A stretch of 64,000 nt of DNA from SIG205 sp045545595 (GCA_045545595.1 JAZQBG010000023.1:1-64000), one strand, 5' to 3'; shown: positions 41,362 through 49,673, counted from the stretch's first letter. Numbers and translations are program-made. The notes: generated by a model from the sequence alone, not told the origin.

Positions 41362-41700
41362 TTAACCTCTTTCTTTAATTCTGTATGTTCCAACAATATT
41401 TTTGATAAAGTTAAGTTTAGCACGTCTTACTTTACCTTTTCTTACTACTGTAATCTTATCGATTTTTGGTGAATGTACTGGAAAAATTCTTTCAACACCA
41501 ATTCCTGCAGATTTTTTTCTTACAGTAAATGTTTCACTTATTCCAGCACCTTTACGAGAAACAACTACACCTTCAAATGCTTGAATTCTTTCTCTTTTTC
41601 CTTCGATAATTTTAACGTCTACTTTTACAGTGTCCCCAACTCTAAATTCTGGAACGTTAGGGTTCATTTGTTTTTTAGTAATTTTGTCTACTAAATTCAT
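41362..41700 (-). CDS. rplS: ribosomal protein L19
   Basis: 112 residues with the L19 pattern PEFRVGDTVKVDVKIIEGKRERIQAFEGVVVSRKGAGISETFTVRK and GVERIFPVHSPKIDKITVVRKGKVRRAKLNF. AGGAGTG before the ATG. It has its own promoter and leader although it lies downstream of trmD. Confidence 0.97.
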   Translation of the reverse strand: MNLVDKITKKQMNPNVPEFRVGDTVKVDVKIIEGKRERIQAFEGVVVSRKGAGISETFTVRKKSAGIGVERIFPVHSPKIDKITVVRKGKVRRAKLNFIKNIVGTYRIKERG

Positions 41701-41768
41701 TTCTAGTCACTCCTTTTCTATATGTTATGATCATATTTTAATGGAAATAGCGGATCACACTCAAACGC
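41701..41768 (-). promoter_or_regulatory. 5' leader of rplS, candidate L19 leader
   Basis: Between the promoter and the rplS binding site lies a 60-70 nt leader containing GAGTGTGATCCGCTATTTCC. Ribosomal-protein leaders that allow autoregulation are known upstream of L19 genes in Firmicutes; I compare by position and size only. Confidence 0.45.
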
Positions 41769-41773
41769 GTTTA

Positions 41774-41802
41774 ATTATAACACATAATTTTAATAAATAC
41801 AA
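41774..41802 (-). promoter_or_regulatory. rplS promoter
   Basis: TTGTAT, 17-bp spacer, TATAAT with TGT before the -10 on the - strand. Confidence 0.7.
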
Positions 41803-41808
41803 GAAATT

Positions 41809-42261
41809 TTATCTACTTTTTCCTCCAAGGTTATTATTATATAATTTTTCTTCTTCAATTTCAAAGATTCTACGTTTTAATTCTTTACTCATCAAATTTA
41901 ATCGTTTAATTAGTTGTTCTGTTTTCGCTTCTTCCATAAATTTTGAATATTTCTTTCTTATAATACTCTTAAACAGTTCAACTTCATTAAGCGCAATTGC
42001 TAGTTTAGAAGTATCATCACTATCATCAACAGCAACTTCAGCAAGCAACGCTAATATACGTTTATATTCTCTATCTATTTTCTTTTTTAATAATTTTTCA
42101 ATTAATGTAGGAGACATAAATATTACTTTACTAACATCAATAGAATTGCCTTTTTTTACTTTATTCTTAGGATTAACATCAAATCCTGTGTGTTGTTCGT
42201 ATTCTATTATCTCGATTTCTTTATTTTTAGTGTTTTTGCTAATAACATATCCCCTATTCAT
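41809..42261 (-). CDS. hypothetical protein between trmD and rplS
   Basis: A 150-residue charged, mostly helical protein (SPTLIEKLLKKKIDREYKRILALLAEVAVDDSDDTSKLAIALNEVELFKSIIRKKYSKFM). It has no membrane segment or motif I know. Its start overlaps the end of trmD by 8 bases, so it is in the trmD operon and translated. The N-terminal NRGYVISKNTKNKEIEIIEYEQH may be a small beta sheet. Function unknown. Confidence 0.65.
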   Translation of the reverse strand: MNRGYVISKNTKNKEIEIIEYEQHTGFDVNPKNKVKKGNSIDVSKVIFMSPTLIEKLLKKKIDREYKRILALLAEVAVDDSDDTSKLAIALNEVELFKSIIRKKYSKFMEEAKTEQLIKRLNLMSKELKRRIFEIEEEKLYNNNLGGKSR

Positions 42262-42928
42262 AATAACCCTCCATCAAATCCGGTCTATTTTTTTTAGTCT
42301 TTTCAATCTGTTGTTCTTTTCTCCATTTTTCTATATTTTCATGATGCCCACTAAGTAATACTTCAGGGACTTCCATATTATTATATACTCTTGGTTTAGT
42401 ATATGTTGGATAATCTAATAAATTATCTTTGAATGAGTCATTGATATGACTTTCACTTGTAATAACTCCATCTAATAATCTTACAACTGCATCAGTAACT
42501 GCCATACTAGGTATTTCTCCACCTGTAAGTACATAGTCACCAATACTTATTTCAATATCTACTATAGATAATATTCTTTCATCAAATCCCTCATAATGCC
42601 CACATATTATTATTAAATGTTTTTCCTTAGATAAATCATATGCCAATCCTTGATTAAACACTTTACCCTGCGGTGTCATTATTATTACTTTTGATTCATC
42701 AGTTCTTAATGTTTCAACTGCTCTAAATATAGGGTCACACATAAGTACCATACCAGCACCACCACCATATGGTGTATCATCCACTTGATTATTTTTATAT
42801 ACTGTATAATCCCTTATGTTATGAATATTAATTATAACACTTTCTTTTTCAGTAGCTCGCTTTATTATTGACTCACTAAGAAAACCGTTAAACATATTTG
42901 GAAATAATGTAAGAATATCTATTTTCAT
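42254..42928 (-). CDS. trmD: tRNA (guanine-N1)-methyltransferase TrmD
   Basis: SPOUT enzyme making m1G37. KIDILTLFPNMFNGFLSESI, DDTPYGGGAGMVLMCDPIF, IIMTPQGKVFNQGLAYDLS, IICGHYEGFDERI, DIEISIGDYVLTGGEIPSMAVTDAVVRLL with the trefoil knot, YTKPRVYNNMEVPEVLLSGHH. 224 residues. Starts on the last base of the rimM stop. Confidence 0.97.
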   Translation of the reverse strand: MKIDILTLFPNMFNGFLSESIIKRATEKESVIINIHNIRDYTVYKNNQVDDTPYGGGAGMVLMCDPIFRAVETLRTDESKVIIMTPQGKVFNQGLAYDLSKEKHLIIICGHYEGFDERILSIVDIEISIGDYVLTGGEIPSMAVTDAVVRLLDGVITSESHINDSFKDNLLDYPTYTKPRVYNNMEVPEVLLSGHHENIEKWRKEQQIEKTKKNRPDLMEGYYE

Positions 42929-43413
42929 TATATCAAACCTTCTATATACTTAATAAATATTTTTTTATTTTTCATATCTATTTTTTCAATTAAATCTTTA
43001 TTATTTGGAATATAAAATTCCTTTTCATCATTTTCTATTTCAAATAGTGAATTGTTAGGTATCTTAATTACATTTTTAATTCTACCTATCATTTTATCAT
43101 TCATGTATACTTCTAGACCAATATAGTCAGTATCTAAGTATCCATCTATTTTTAAATCTTCTTTATTTATATATACTTGATTATTTTTATATTTTAATAC
43201 TTGATTGATATTATCATAAGCTTTAAATGTAAGCATATCATAATTTTTATGAACTCTATAACTTTGTATTTCTTCCTCTATTTTTTCTTTACCTATATAT
43301 ACTTTATTTCCAACTTTGAATGCTTCACTTTTATATTCAAAATTAGAAATAATTTTTAATTCACCTTTTATACCATGTGTTGTTACTATTTTACCAATAT
43401 TAATATATTCCAT
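42928..43413 (-). CDS. rimM: ribosome maturation factor RimM
   Basis: 16S rRNA-processing factor. N-terminal domain EYINIGKIVTTHGIKGELKIISNF and PRC-barrel C-terminal domain (YIGLEVYMNDKMIGRIKNVIKIPNNSLFEIENDEKEFYIPNNKDLIEKIDMKNKKIFI). The start MEYINIG at 43413 matches the family; it lies right after the stop of the upstream methyltransferase and has no strong binding site, so translational coupling is likely. Confidence 0.92.
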   Translation of the reverse strand: MEYINIGKIVTTHGIKGELKIISNFEYKSEAFKVGNKVYIGKEKIEEEIQSYRVHKNYDMLTFKAYDNINQVLKYKNNQVYINKEDLKIDGYLDTDYIGLEVYMNDKMIGRIKNVIKIPNNSLFEIENDEKEFYIPNNKDLIEKIDMKNKKIFIKYIEGLI

Positions 43414-43414
43414 A

Positions 43415-44140
43415 TTAGTTTGCCATTTCATACAAAATTATAGATGTCGCAACACCAACATTTAAACTTTCACATTTTTGGTTCATTGTAATATATATAA
43501 ATTTATCACATAATCTTTTTATATTATCGCTTATTCCATTGCCTTCATTGCCCATTATTATACAATATTTCCCGTATTCTTTAACACTTTTTACGTTAAC
43601 TCCACCATCAACATCTGTTCCATATATTTTGTATTCTTGAGCTTTTAATAGTGGTATAAAACTTGATAAGTCTTTTTCAATGATGTTTAAATTAAATATC
43701 ATACCTTGTGTCGCACGAATTACTTTTGGATTATATAAATCTACTGAATTTTCACTTAATATAATTGTATCTACATTAAATGCACAAGCACTTCTAATTA
43801 TTGTTCCAAGATTCCCTGGGTCTTGTATATTATCTAGAACTAAGATTTTATCTCCCAATTCTTTTTCTTCTAATTTTCTACATACGCCTATTACAGTTGG
43901 AGGATTATCTAATGATGTAATTTTTTTCATTATTTCAGGTGTTACATAATAAGTATCTACATCAAGAGGCAATACCTTACCTTTTTCTATGATTAATTCT
44001 TCTAAATATCCATTTTGATATGCTTCATTAACTAAATTCATACCTTCAACTATAAATTTACCGTATTCATCTCTATACTTTTTATTAAGTAATTTTGTCC
44101 ATTCTTTTACTTTTTTATTTTCTAAAGATTCTAAAATCAT
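43415..44140 (-). CDS. TrmH-family RNA 2'-O-methyltransferase
   Basis: 241 residues with an RNA-binding N-terminus (NKKVKEWTKLLNKKYRDEYGKFIVEGMNLVNEAYQNG) and a SPOUT catalytic domain: LVLDNIQDPGNLGTIIRSACAFNVDTIILSENSVDLYNPKVIRATQGMIF, IIMGNEGNGISDNI and ITMNQKCESLNVGVATSIILYE. Modifies rRNA or tRNA; the exact target is not clear. ATG at 44140 follows AAAGGTGAT. Confidence 0.9.
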   Translation of the reverse strand: MILESLENKKVKEWTKLLNKKYRDEYGKFIVEGMNLVNEAYQNGYLEELIIEKGKVLPLDVDTYYVTPEIMKKITSLDNPPTVIGVCRKLEEKELGDKILVLDNIQDPGNLGTIIRSACAFNVDTIILSENSVDLYNPKVIRATQGMIFNLNIIEKDLSSFIPLLKAQEYKIYGTDVDGGVNVKSVKEYGKYCIIMGNEGNGISDNIKRLCDKFIYITMNQKCESLNVGVATSIILYEMAN

Positions 44141-44164
44141 ATATATCACCTTTCTGAAATACAT

Positions 44165-44833
44165 TTATTTTCGAATAAGTTTTTTAATTAATTGTTGATT
44201 GTTTTCTAAAAGAGACTTTGTTAATTTTTGATTTACAACACCAAAAGCTTCTAATTTATTTATATCATCTAGACTAAAACTTTCAATCGGCACTTTTGAA
44301 AAATTAAAAAGTTCTTTTTGCTCAGATATATCTAATTTTTTTAATCTATTACCATTTCCTAATTGTATATTATCTAAAATATATAGTGACACCGGTACAT
44401 TTATTATACCATTCATAATTTGAATATAGGGATAATATTGACGATAAGATTGTGTTAATAAATAATAATTATAAATGTATTTATTATCAGCATCTACAAC
44501 AACACAATTTTCATTATATTTTCTATTGTTGTTTTTATAATAATCTTCCAATACTGATTCTGCTTTATCTAAATTTCTATATTTTTTTATCAAATGGAAT
44601 TCCCTAAAAATAAGAAGAAACTCATAATCATATTCTATATCACTTAAATGTACTGTTCCCTCTGGATTAAATAGTGGTAATTCTTGTCTTGATAAATTAG
44701 ATTTTGCAGTATATACACGTTTAGTCACAGGTATTTGTCTAATTTCTTGTCTTTTATATTCTTCAATTAATTTTTCTTTTGGAGTTAATTCATATACATT
44801 AATTTTGTTATCTTTTTTTTCATATAAATACAT
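44165..44833 (-). CDS. hypothetical protein in the TrmH-rimM-trmD operon
   Basis: 222 residues, charged and Tyr-rich (YEKKDNKINVYELTPKEKLIEEYKRQEIRQIPVTKRVYTAKSNLS, FREFHLIKKYRNLDKAESVLEDYY). No membrane segment. AGGAGG before the ATG is a full Shine-Dalgarno. The last 45 residues (FSLDDINKLEAFGVVNQKLTKSLLENNQQLIKKL) may form a helical end. I do not recognise it. First gene of the operon, so it is expressed together with the rRNA/tRNA modification genes. Confidence 0.65.
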   Translation of the reverse strand: MYLYEKKDNKINVYELTPKEKLIEEYKRQEIRQIPVTKRVYTAKSNLSRQELPLFNPEGTVHLSDIEYDYEFLLIFREFHLIKKYRNLDKAESVLEDYYKNNNRKYNENCVVVDADNKYIYNYYLLTQSYRQYYPYIQIMNGIINVPVSLYILDNIQLGNGNRLKKLDISEQKELFNFSKVPIESFSLDDINKLEAFGVVNQKLTKSLLENNQQLIKKLIRK

Positions 44834-44873
44834 AAACTAAACCTCCTATATATTTCATTATACAATAAATTAA

Positions 44874-45509
44874 TTAGTTTTTTAATCTATTTCTTAAAAT
44901 TTTGTAATTTGGTACATATTTTTCTACATGTTTCCAAAAATTAGCAGAATGATTTGGATGTATAAAGTGTGATAGTTCATGATAAATTACATAATCTATT
45001 ATATCTATTTCAAATCTTATTAAGTTAGAATTTAGAGTTACATTATTATTACTTCTATTACATACTCCCCATCTTGTTTTCATATTTCTTATTTTTAAAT
45101 TAACTATAGGTAGTTTTTCCTCAAAATTGTCGATACATTTTTCTAATTCACTAGTAAATACTATCTCTATTTGTTTCTTTAACCATTTTTCTATAGTGTT
45201 TTTATCTTTAACATATATTTTATTATCACTAATATCAACACTTTTAAATATATCACTAAATACTACATCATGTTTTTTACCTAAATAATAAAACTCACTA
45301 GATTTTACCTGATTTTTAGTCTGCCTATCAATCATTTTACATATAGCATTATAATTATCATTAATCATCTTTTCTATTTGTCTAATTGTAACAAACCTAT
45401 TACAACTAATATATATTTTTAAATCTTCTTTAACTTTTAAATACATATTTTTAATTTTCTTTTTTTCAATTATTATTTCATATTTGTTATTGTTGTAATC
45501 AAAATACAT
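44874..45509 (-). CDS. YgjP-like (M48/SprT-type) metallopeptidase domain protein
   Basis: 211 residues with the YgjP-like pattern: a beta N-terminus, NLKIRNMKTRWGVCNRSNNNVTLNSNLIRFEIDIIDYVIYHELSHFIHPNHSANFWKHVEKYVPNYKI. The zinc motif HELSH plus a downstream His are intact. Cytosolic. GGTGG before the ATG at 45509. Substrate unknown. Confidence 0.88.
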   Translation of the reverse strand: MYFDYNNNKYEIIIEKKKIKNMYLKVKEDLKIYISCNRFVTIRQIEKMINDNYNAICKMIDRQTKNQVKSSEFYYLGKKHDVVFSDIFKSVDISDNKIYVKDKNTIEKWLKKQIEIVFTSELEKCIDNFEEKLPIVNLKIRNMKTRWGVCNRSNNNVTLNSNLIRFEIDIIDYVIYHELSHFIHPNHSANFWKHVEKYVPNYKILRNRLKN

Positions 45510-45535
45510 ATTAACCACCATAAGATTATTATAAC

Positions 45536-45564
45536 AAAAAACACTGCTTATTTAACAGTGTTTT
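45536..45564 (-). terminator. queH terminator
   Basis: On the - strand AAAACACTG and CAGTGTTTT stem followed by TTGTT; overlaps the end of queH. Confidence 0.75.
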
Positions 45565-46150
45565 TTGAATATTTGCACCCACAATAATCTTGTCTATATA
45601 AATTGTATTCTTTTGATAATTCTATTGATTTTTTATATCCGTCATTCTTTTTGAAATCTGAATATAAATATTTTATTTCATATTGTTCTTCTAATAATTT
45701 TCCTATTTCATTTAATTTTTGAGCATTTTTATATGGACTAACTGATAATGTTGTACAAAAATAATCATAGTTTTTTTCTTTAGCTAACTTAGCAGTTTTT
45801 TCTAATCTTTGATGATAACATTTAAAACAACGTTTACCACCTTCTACTTCATTTTCTAATCCTTCTACAATACTCAAAAATTCTTCGTGTTCATAATCTC
45901 CTTCAATGAAATCAACTTTATATTTAGTATCTAATTCATTAATAAATCTAATTTGTTCTTCTACACGTTTTTTATATTCTTCATAAGGCGAAATATTAGG
46001 ATTATAGTATAATACTGTTATCTTAAAATAATCTGATAATAGTCCAATTACATAGCTACTACATGGTGCGCAACAACTATGAAGCAATAAAGTTTCACCA
46101 TTTATATTTTTTAACATTTCTTCCATTACTTTTTGATAATTTTCTTTCAT
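45548..46150 (-). CDS. queH: epoxyqueuosine reductase QueH
   Basis: Last step of queuosine synthesis in many Bacillota, reducing epoxyqueuosine on tRNA. Cys/iron-sulfur motifs: LLLHSCCAPCSSYVIGLL, GGKRCFKCYHQRLEKTAKLAKE, FCTTLSVSPYKNAQ and YRQDYCGCKYS. 200 residues. ATG at 46150 follows CAGGTGA. tgt is in the window; other queuosine genes are not. Confidence 0.95.
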   Translation of the reverse strand: MKENYQKVMEEMLKNINGETLLLHSCCAPCSSYVIGLLSDYFKITVLYYNPNISPYEEYKKRVEEQIRFINELDTKYKVDFIEGDYEHEEFLSIVEGLENEVEGGKRCFKCYHQRLEKTAKLAKEKNYDYFCTTLSVSPYKNAQKLNEIGKLLEEQYEIKYLYSDFKKNDGYKKSIELSKEYNLYRQDYCGCKYSKNTVK

Positions 46151-46179
46151 TTCTTTCACCTGCAAATATTATAACACAT

Positions 46180-46815
46180 CTACTTATTTTTACCTAATTT
46201 AAGTTCTAAACTTTTAACTTTATTTCTTAATTCAGTAATTTCTTCACTAATTACATCTGGTAGAGATTGATCTAAATCTTCACATTGTACCTTAACATTA
46301 TTATTTTTAACTACTTTGCCTGGAATGCCTACTACTGTCGAATTAGGTGGAACTTCTTTTAATACAACTGATCCCGCGCCTATTTTAGAGTTTTCACCTA
46401 CAGTAAATGATCCTAATACTTTTGCCCCTGCACTAATCATTACATTTGATTCAATTGTTGGATGTCTTTTACCTTTTTCTTTTCCTGTACCACCTAATGT
46501 CGCGCCTTGATATATTGTTACATTATCTTTAATAATGGTTGTTTCACCAATTACTACTCCCATTCCATGATCTATAAATAAATTTTTGCCAATTGTAGCC
46601 CCTGGATGTATTTCAATTCCAGTTTTTCTTTTACTTCGTTCTGATATATATCTTGCGATAAAATAATGTTTTCTTTCATAAAAGTAATGTGATATTCTAT
46701 AGTTAATTATTGCTTTAAAACTAGGATATAAAAAAACTTCTATATCGCTTTTAATCGCAGGATCTTTTTCTCTAATGTTCTTAATTTCAGATTTTATGTA
46801 TTTGATTATATTCAT
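46180..46815 (-). CDS. cysE: serine O-acetyltransferase
   Basis: First step of cysteine synthesis. Helical N-terminal domain (IREKDPAIKSDIEVFLYPSFKAIINYRISHYFYER) and left-handed beta-helix with hexapeptide repeats (IEIHPGATIGKNLFIDHGMGVVIGETTIIKDNVTIYQGATLGGTGKEKGKRHPTIESNVMISAGAKVLGSF). The catalytic His residues in DHGMGVVIGET and GKRHP are present. 211 residues, with a longer C-terminus than the shortest forms. Confidence 0.95.
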   Translation of the reverse strand: MNIIKYIKSEIKNIREKDPAIKSDIEVFLYPSFKAIINYRISHYFYERKHYFIARYISERSKRKTGIEIHPGATIGKNLFIDHGMGVVIGETTIIKDNVTIYQGATLGGTGKEKGKRHPTIESNVMISAGAKVLGSFTVGENSKIGAGSVVLKEVPPNSTVVGIPGKVVKNNNVKVQCEDLDQSLPDVISEEITELRNKVKSLELKLGKNK

Positions 46816-46864
46816 AAATACACCTCTTTGTTGTATTTTATGATAAATAAAATATTAGACATAA

Positions 46865-46891
46865 ATAAAAAGCACTAGTTTTTAGTGCTTT
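46865..46891 (-). terminator. terminator of the PAP2 gene
   Basis: AAAAGCACTA and TAGTGCTTTT form a 10-bp stem with TTATTTAT on the - strand. Confidence 0.85.
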
Positions 46892-47525
46892 TGGTAATAT
46901 TTAATTTTTTGTTAATTATTGTTGTATATATAATAAGGTATGCGATTGAAAAACAGAAGCCAGCTAATACATCACTTGCGTAATGTACTCCTAAATATAT
47001 TCTACTTGTTCCTATAATAATAATTAATATTCCTAAAAGTATTGTATATAACCATTTTAGAGTTTTGTTTTTTATATATTTCCATATTATAAAGATAATA
47101 AATCCATAAAAGGCCATTGATACCATTGAGTGTCCACTAGGAAAACTATATCCAGTTTCTTCTACAATCATCAAATCAACTGGTCTAGGTCTTTGAAAAA
47201 ATAATTTTAAATATTGATTAAATATAAAGTTAATGGTTAGATTTAACGTCATATACATTCCTATTTTTTTATTTTTAATTAGTATAATAGTTAATATACA
47301 AATTCCAATTAATATTGGTGCATCGCCAAAATGCGTTACAAGTTTAAATAGATAAGTAAAATTATCTGATTTTAATTTTGATATATGATGATATATATAA
47401 TCATCAATGACAAATATTTCACGTATAAAAATTGTTTCAATAATTAACAAGAATAATAATATGAAGAAAGCTAGAGCTAACCATTTCTTGTATTTTAAAA
47501 ACCATTTTTTAATATTTTTTAACAT
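46875..47525 (-). CDS. PAP2-family membrane phosphatase
   Basis: 216 residues, six membrane helices, with the three phosphatase motifs KLFFQRPRP, PSGHSMVS and SRIYLGVHYASDVLAG. It probably dephosphorylates undecaprenyl pyrophosphate or a phosphatidic lipid at the outer face of the membrane; the sequence alone does not separate these. GTGGTGAG before the ATG at 47525. Confidence 0.9.
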   Translation of the reverse strand: MLKNIKKWFLKYKKWLALAFFILLFLLIIETIFIREIFVIDDYIYHHISKLKSDNFTYLFKLVTHFGDAPILIGICILTIILIKNKKIGMYMTLNLTINFIFNQYLKLFFQRPRPVDLMIVEETGYSFPSGHSMVSMAFYGFIIFIIWKYIKNKTLKWLYTILLGILIIIIGTSRIYLGVHYASDVLAGFCFSIAYLIIYTTIINKKLNITKSTKN

Positions 47526-47616
47526 AAATCTCACCACTTTAATAAATACACTAGTATTATATCATATTAATATTTTATTCAAAATAACTTTTTTGATAAT
47601 ATTTCGAAAAAAAGTG

Positions 47617-47645
47617 TTGTCAAAATAAAATTAGTTTGTTATAAT
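47617..47645 (+). promoter_or_regulatory. tRNA-Met promoter
   Basis: TTGTCA, 17-bp spacer, TATAAT with TGT before the -10, 55 bases upstream of the tRNA. Confidence 0.75.
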
Positions 47646-47700
47646 AAGAATGCCTATTTTGGTAAGGGACATTTTTTATAAAATATTTCTTACTAGTTAT

Positions 47701-47777
47701 GGCGAGATAGCTCAGTTGGCTAGAGCGTCCGGTTCATACCCGGAAGGTCGTGGGTTCGACCCCCTCTCTCGCTACCA
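47701..47777 (+). tRNA. tRNA-Met (CAU), elongator type
   Basis: Cloverleaf with acceptor GGCGAGA/TCTCGCT, D-arm GCTC/GAGC, anticodon arm TCCGG-TTCATAC-CCGGA with anticodon CAT, T-loop TTCGACC and encoded CCA. The sequence is close to elongator tRNA-Met of Bacillus. The stem lacks the three G-C pairs of initiator tRNA, and the start is G, not C. A lysidine tRNA-Ile2 is the alternative for CAU but is less like this sequence. One mismatch lies in the T stem. Confidence 0.92.
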
Positions 47778-47788
47778 TATTTGTAATT

Positions 47789-47818
47789 AAACGGACTTGA
47801 ATAAAGTCCGTTTTTGTG
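47789..47818 (+). terminator. tRNA-Met terminator
   Basis: AAACGGACTT and AAGTCCGTTT with a T run. The -35 of the following antisense-RNA promoter lies in its loop and 3' arm. Confidence 0.85.
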
Positions 47819-47825
47819 TTATTAT
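47797..47825 (+). promoter_or_regulatory. promoter of candidate antitoxin RNA (locus 2)
   Basis: TTGAAT, 17-bp spacer, TATTAT with TGT before the -10, embedded in the tRNA terminator. Layout equals locus 1 at 2517-2545. Confidence 0.55.
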
Positions 47826-47850
47826 GTATACGAAGGAAGATAAATTCATA

Positions 47851-47893
47851 AAATAAAAAAGGAACATTCAATATGCCAGTGTTGAGTGTTGCC
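47851..47893 (-). terminator. terminator of the peptide mRNA (locus 2)
   Basis: On the - strand GGCAACACTCAAC and ATTGAATGTTCC form an imperfect stem followed by TTTTTTATTTT. The same T-run string follows the corresponding hairpin in locus 1. Confidence 0.65.
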
Positions 47894-47907
47894 ATAAAGT
47901 TTTATGG

Positions 47908-47946
47908 TCCACCTAAATCATTGGATGAGTTAGGTGGATTTCTTTT
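47908..47946 (+). terminator. terminator of candidate antitoxin RNA (locus 2)
   Basis: TCCACCTAA, 13-base loop, TTAGGTGGA followed by TTTCTTTT. It ends on the stop codon of the convergent peptide gene, as in locus 1. Confidence 0.75.
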
Positions 47947-48028
47947 ATATCAAAACTATAAATAGTAATAATATTAAAAGGAAGATAGTTATTACTTGAG
48001 AGAAGATTAAAAAATCCTTCTTGTTCAT
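47945..48028 (-). CDS. 27-aa hydrophobic peptide, type I toxin-like (paralogue)
   Basis: Encodes MNKKDFLIFSQVITIF and a further hydrophobic run ending FIVLI. It shares the (K/N)KKD(L/F)LI start with the peptide at 2673-2762 but little else, as expected for membrane toxins. GGGGAGG lies 8 bases before the ATG. Promoter, leader start (ACAGGAA), downstream terminators and antisense promoter all occur at corresponding places in both loci. Toxic action is inferred. Confidence 0.6.
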   Translation of the reverse strand: MNKKDFLIFSQVITIFLLILLLFIVLI

Positions 48029-48090
48029 TCGTATCGCCTCCCCTCTTTCAAGGATTGGCTCCACCCAACTTATTAAATGTTCCTGTAACC

Positions 48091-48119
48091 ATTATAGCAA
48101 ACATTTGTTCTTTAAACAA
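48091..48119 (-). promoter_or_regulatory. promoter of the 27-aa peptide gene
   Basis: TTGTTT, 17-bp spacer, TATAAT with TGC before the -10, on the - strand. Confidence 0.7.
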
Positions 48120-48198
48120 TGAATTTATTACAATTTCAATCAAATAAATTTGAAAATATTATCTGCTTTCGCTATAATTATTAAGGGAGATGAGATTA

Positions 48199-48795
48199 AT
48201 GAAAAAAATAACACACATTGATAAAAGTTACGTTGTCGCAACAATTTTGGCAACTAAAGACAAATATTACAATGAAGCTTTTTGTACTTTTAAAGAATGT
48301 AATGAAGTAGCAAATGTACTAAGAAAAGAGATTTATAATGCTGTTATTAGCAATAACATTGATGATCACTATTATAAAATGTGTAGAGATGTTATCGTAC
48401 TTAAAGAAGATTTTGATTTGTTTGATATTAAAATGAGATTTCAAGGATACTTACCATTTAATATATTAAAGATTTTATGGGATGACGTTTTTATATATAA
48501 AATATTAGAAGAACAAAGAAAACTTTCCAAAGAAAAATTAAATTTTGCTCCTAGTGATTTAGGTGAAATAATTGAAAAAATTGTTAATAATCCAAGTCAA
48601 TTTTATCAGAAAATTGCTGGTGAACTAAGTAATGAAGAGTTTCTATTTATTAGTTCATTAATCAACGAGAAAAGTTGTAGTAATTGCAATAATTTGTCTT
48701 GTAGAATTCCAAGCGATGATAAACCAATCGATAATTGTGTTGAATGGAGTAATCCAGAATTAATTGGAAAAATGAAATTACTAAGAAAATATTAA
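48199..48795 (+). CDS. hypothetical protein with C-terminal Cys cluster
   Basis: 198 residues, soluble and helical. The C-terminus carries CSNCNNLSC, then NCVEWSNPELIGKMKLL, a pattern I associate with small phage and mobile-element proteins whose Cys cluster may bind a metal. GGGAGATGAG before the ATG at 48199; the upstream in-frame start lacks a site. It stands alone between the peptide locus and folD, opposite in strand to the housekeeping genes. Function unknown. Confidence 0.65.
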   Translation: MKKITHIDKSYVVATILATKDKYYNEAFCTFKECNEVANVLRKEIYNAVISNNIDDHYYKMCRDVIVLKEDFDLFDIKMRFQGYLPFNILKILWDDVFIYKILEEQRKLSKEKLNFAPSDLGEIIEKIVNNPSQFYQKIAGELSNEEFLFISSLINEKSCSNCNNLSCRIPSDDKPIDNCVEWSNPELIGKMKLLRKY

Positions 48796-48796
48796 A

Positions 48797-48826
48797 AATC
48801 CAAACTTTAATCAAGTTTGGATTCTT
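48797..48826. terminator. bidirectional terminator
   Basis: AATCCAAACTT and AAGTTTGGATT between the convergent Cys-cluster gene and folD. Confidence 0.85.
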
Positions 48827-49661
48827 TTTGTAATTCATAACATTTTAATACATTTTTTAATAAACAAGTCACTGTCATAACTCCTACTCCACCAGGAACT
48901 GGAGTTATTTTACTAACACTATCATATACATTATCAAAATCTACATCTCCATAGATTTTTTTAGTTTCACTATCTCTAGTAATACCAACGTCTATTATAA
49001 CTGAGCCATCTTTTACCATATCACAAGTAATTAATCCTTTTTTACCGACAGCACTAATCAATATATCAGCGCTCTTAGTATAAACTTCTAAATCATTTGT
49101 TTTAGAATGACATATTGTTAATGTTGCGTTTTCCTTTAGTAACAACGGAATTAATGGTTTACCAACAAGATTACTTCTACCAATTAATACTACATGTTTG
49201 CCTTCTAAACTAATATTATAATATTTTAATATTTCAATTATACCAGATGGAGTACAAGGTATAATTGAATCTATATTATCATTTAATCTACCAATATTAT
49301 TTAGCGTTAATCCGTCTACATCTTTTTTATAATCAATTTTATTTATAAGATGATTTTTATCCAGATGATTAGGAATTGGTAACTGCATCAATATTGAGGT
49401 AATGCTAATGTCATTGTTAAGTTCTTTTATTTTATTTTCAACTTCTTCATTAGTAACATCATTATCAAAATGTACTTCAACAAACTCAATCCCTACTTCA
49501 TCACAAGCTTTTTTCTTGCTATTAACATAAACTTTGCTAGCTTCATCTTCTCCAATTCTGATGACAGCTAATTTTAATTTTTTATCTATGTTTTTAATTT
49601 CTTCTTTTATTTGTTCTCTAATGTGAATAGAACATTCTTTACCACTCATTATTTTATCCAT
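48807..49661 (-). CDS. folD: methylenetetrahydrofolate dehydrogenase/cyclohydrolase FolD
   Basis: Bifunctional C1 enzyme. VYVNSKKKACDEVGIEF with the catalytic Lys, LMQLPIPNHLDKNHLINKIDYKKDVDGL, PCTPSGIIEILKYY, VLIGRSNLVGKPLIPLLLKENATLTICHSKT for NAD(P), and ITPVPGGVGVMTVTCLL. 284 residues. Follows glyA by 12 bases, so serine/glycine C1 supply and its oxidation are co-transcribed. Confidence 0.96.
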   Translation of the reverse strand: MDKIMSGKECSIHIREQIKEEIKNIDKKLKLAVIRIGEDEASKVYVNSKKKACDEVGIEFVEVHFDNDVTNEEVENKIKELNNDISITSILMQLPIPNHLDKNHLINKIDYKKDVDGLTLNNIGRLNDNIDSIIPCTPSGIIEILKYYNISLEGKHVVLIGRSNLVGKPLIPLLLKENATLTICHSKTNDLEVYTKSADILISAVGKKGLITCDMVKDGSVIIDVGITRDSETKKIYGDVDFDNVYDSVSKITPVPGGVGVMTVTCLLKNVLKCYELQKESKLD

Positions 49662-49673
49662 GATTATCTCTCC

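Larger units (their letters stand above)
47832..47946 (+). ncRNA. candidate antisense antitoxin RNA (type I TA-like locus 2)
   Basis: Short transcript predicted from the promoter to a strong + terminator, with no ORF. It is complementary to the 3' untranslated region of the 27-aa peptide gene. Ends are inferred. Confidence 0.5.
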
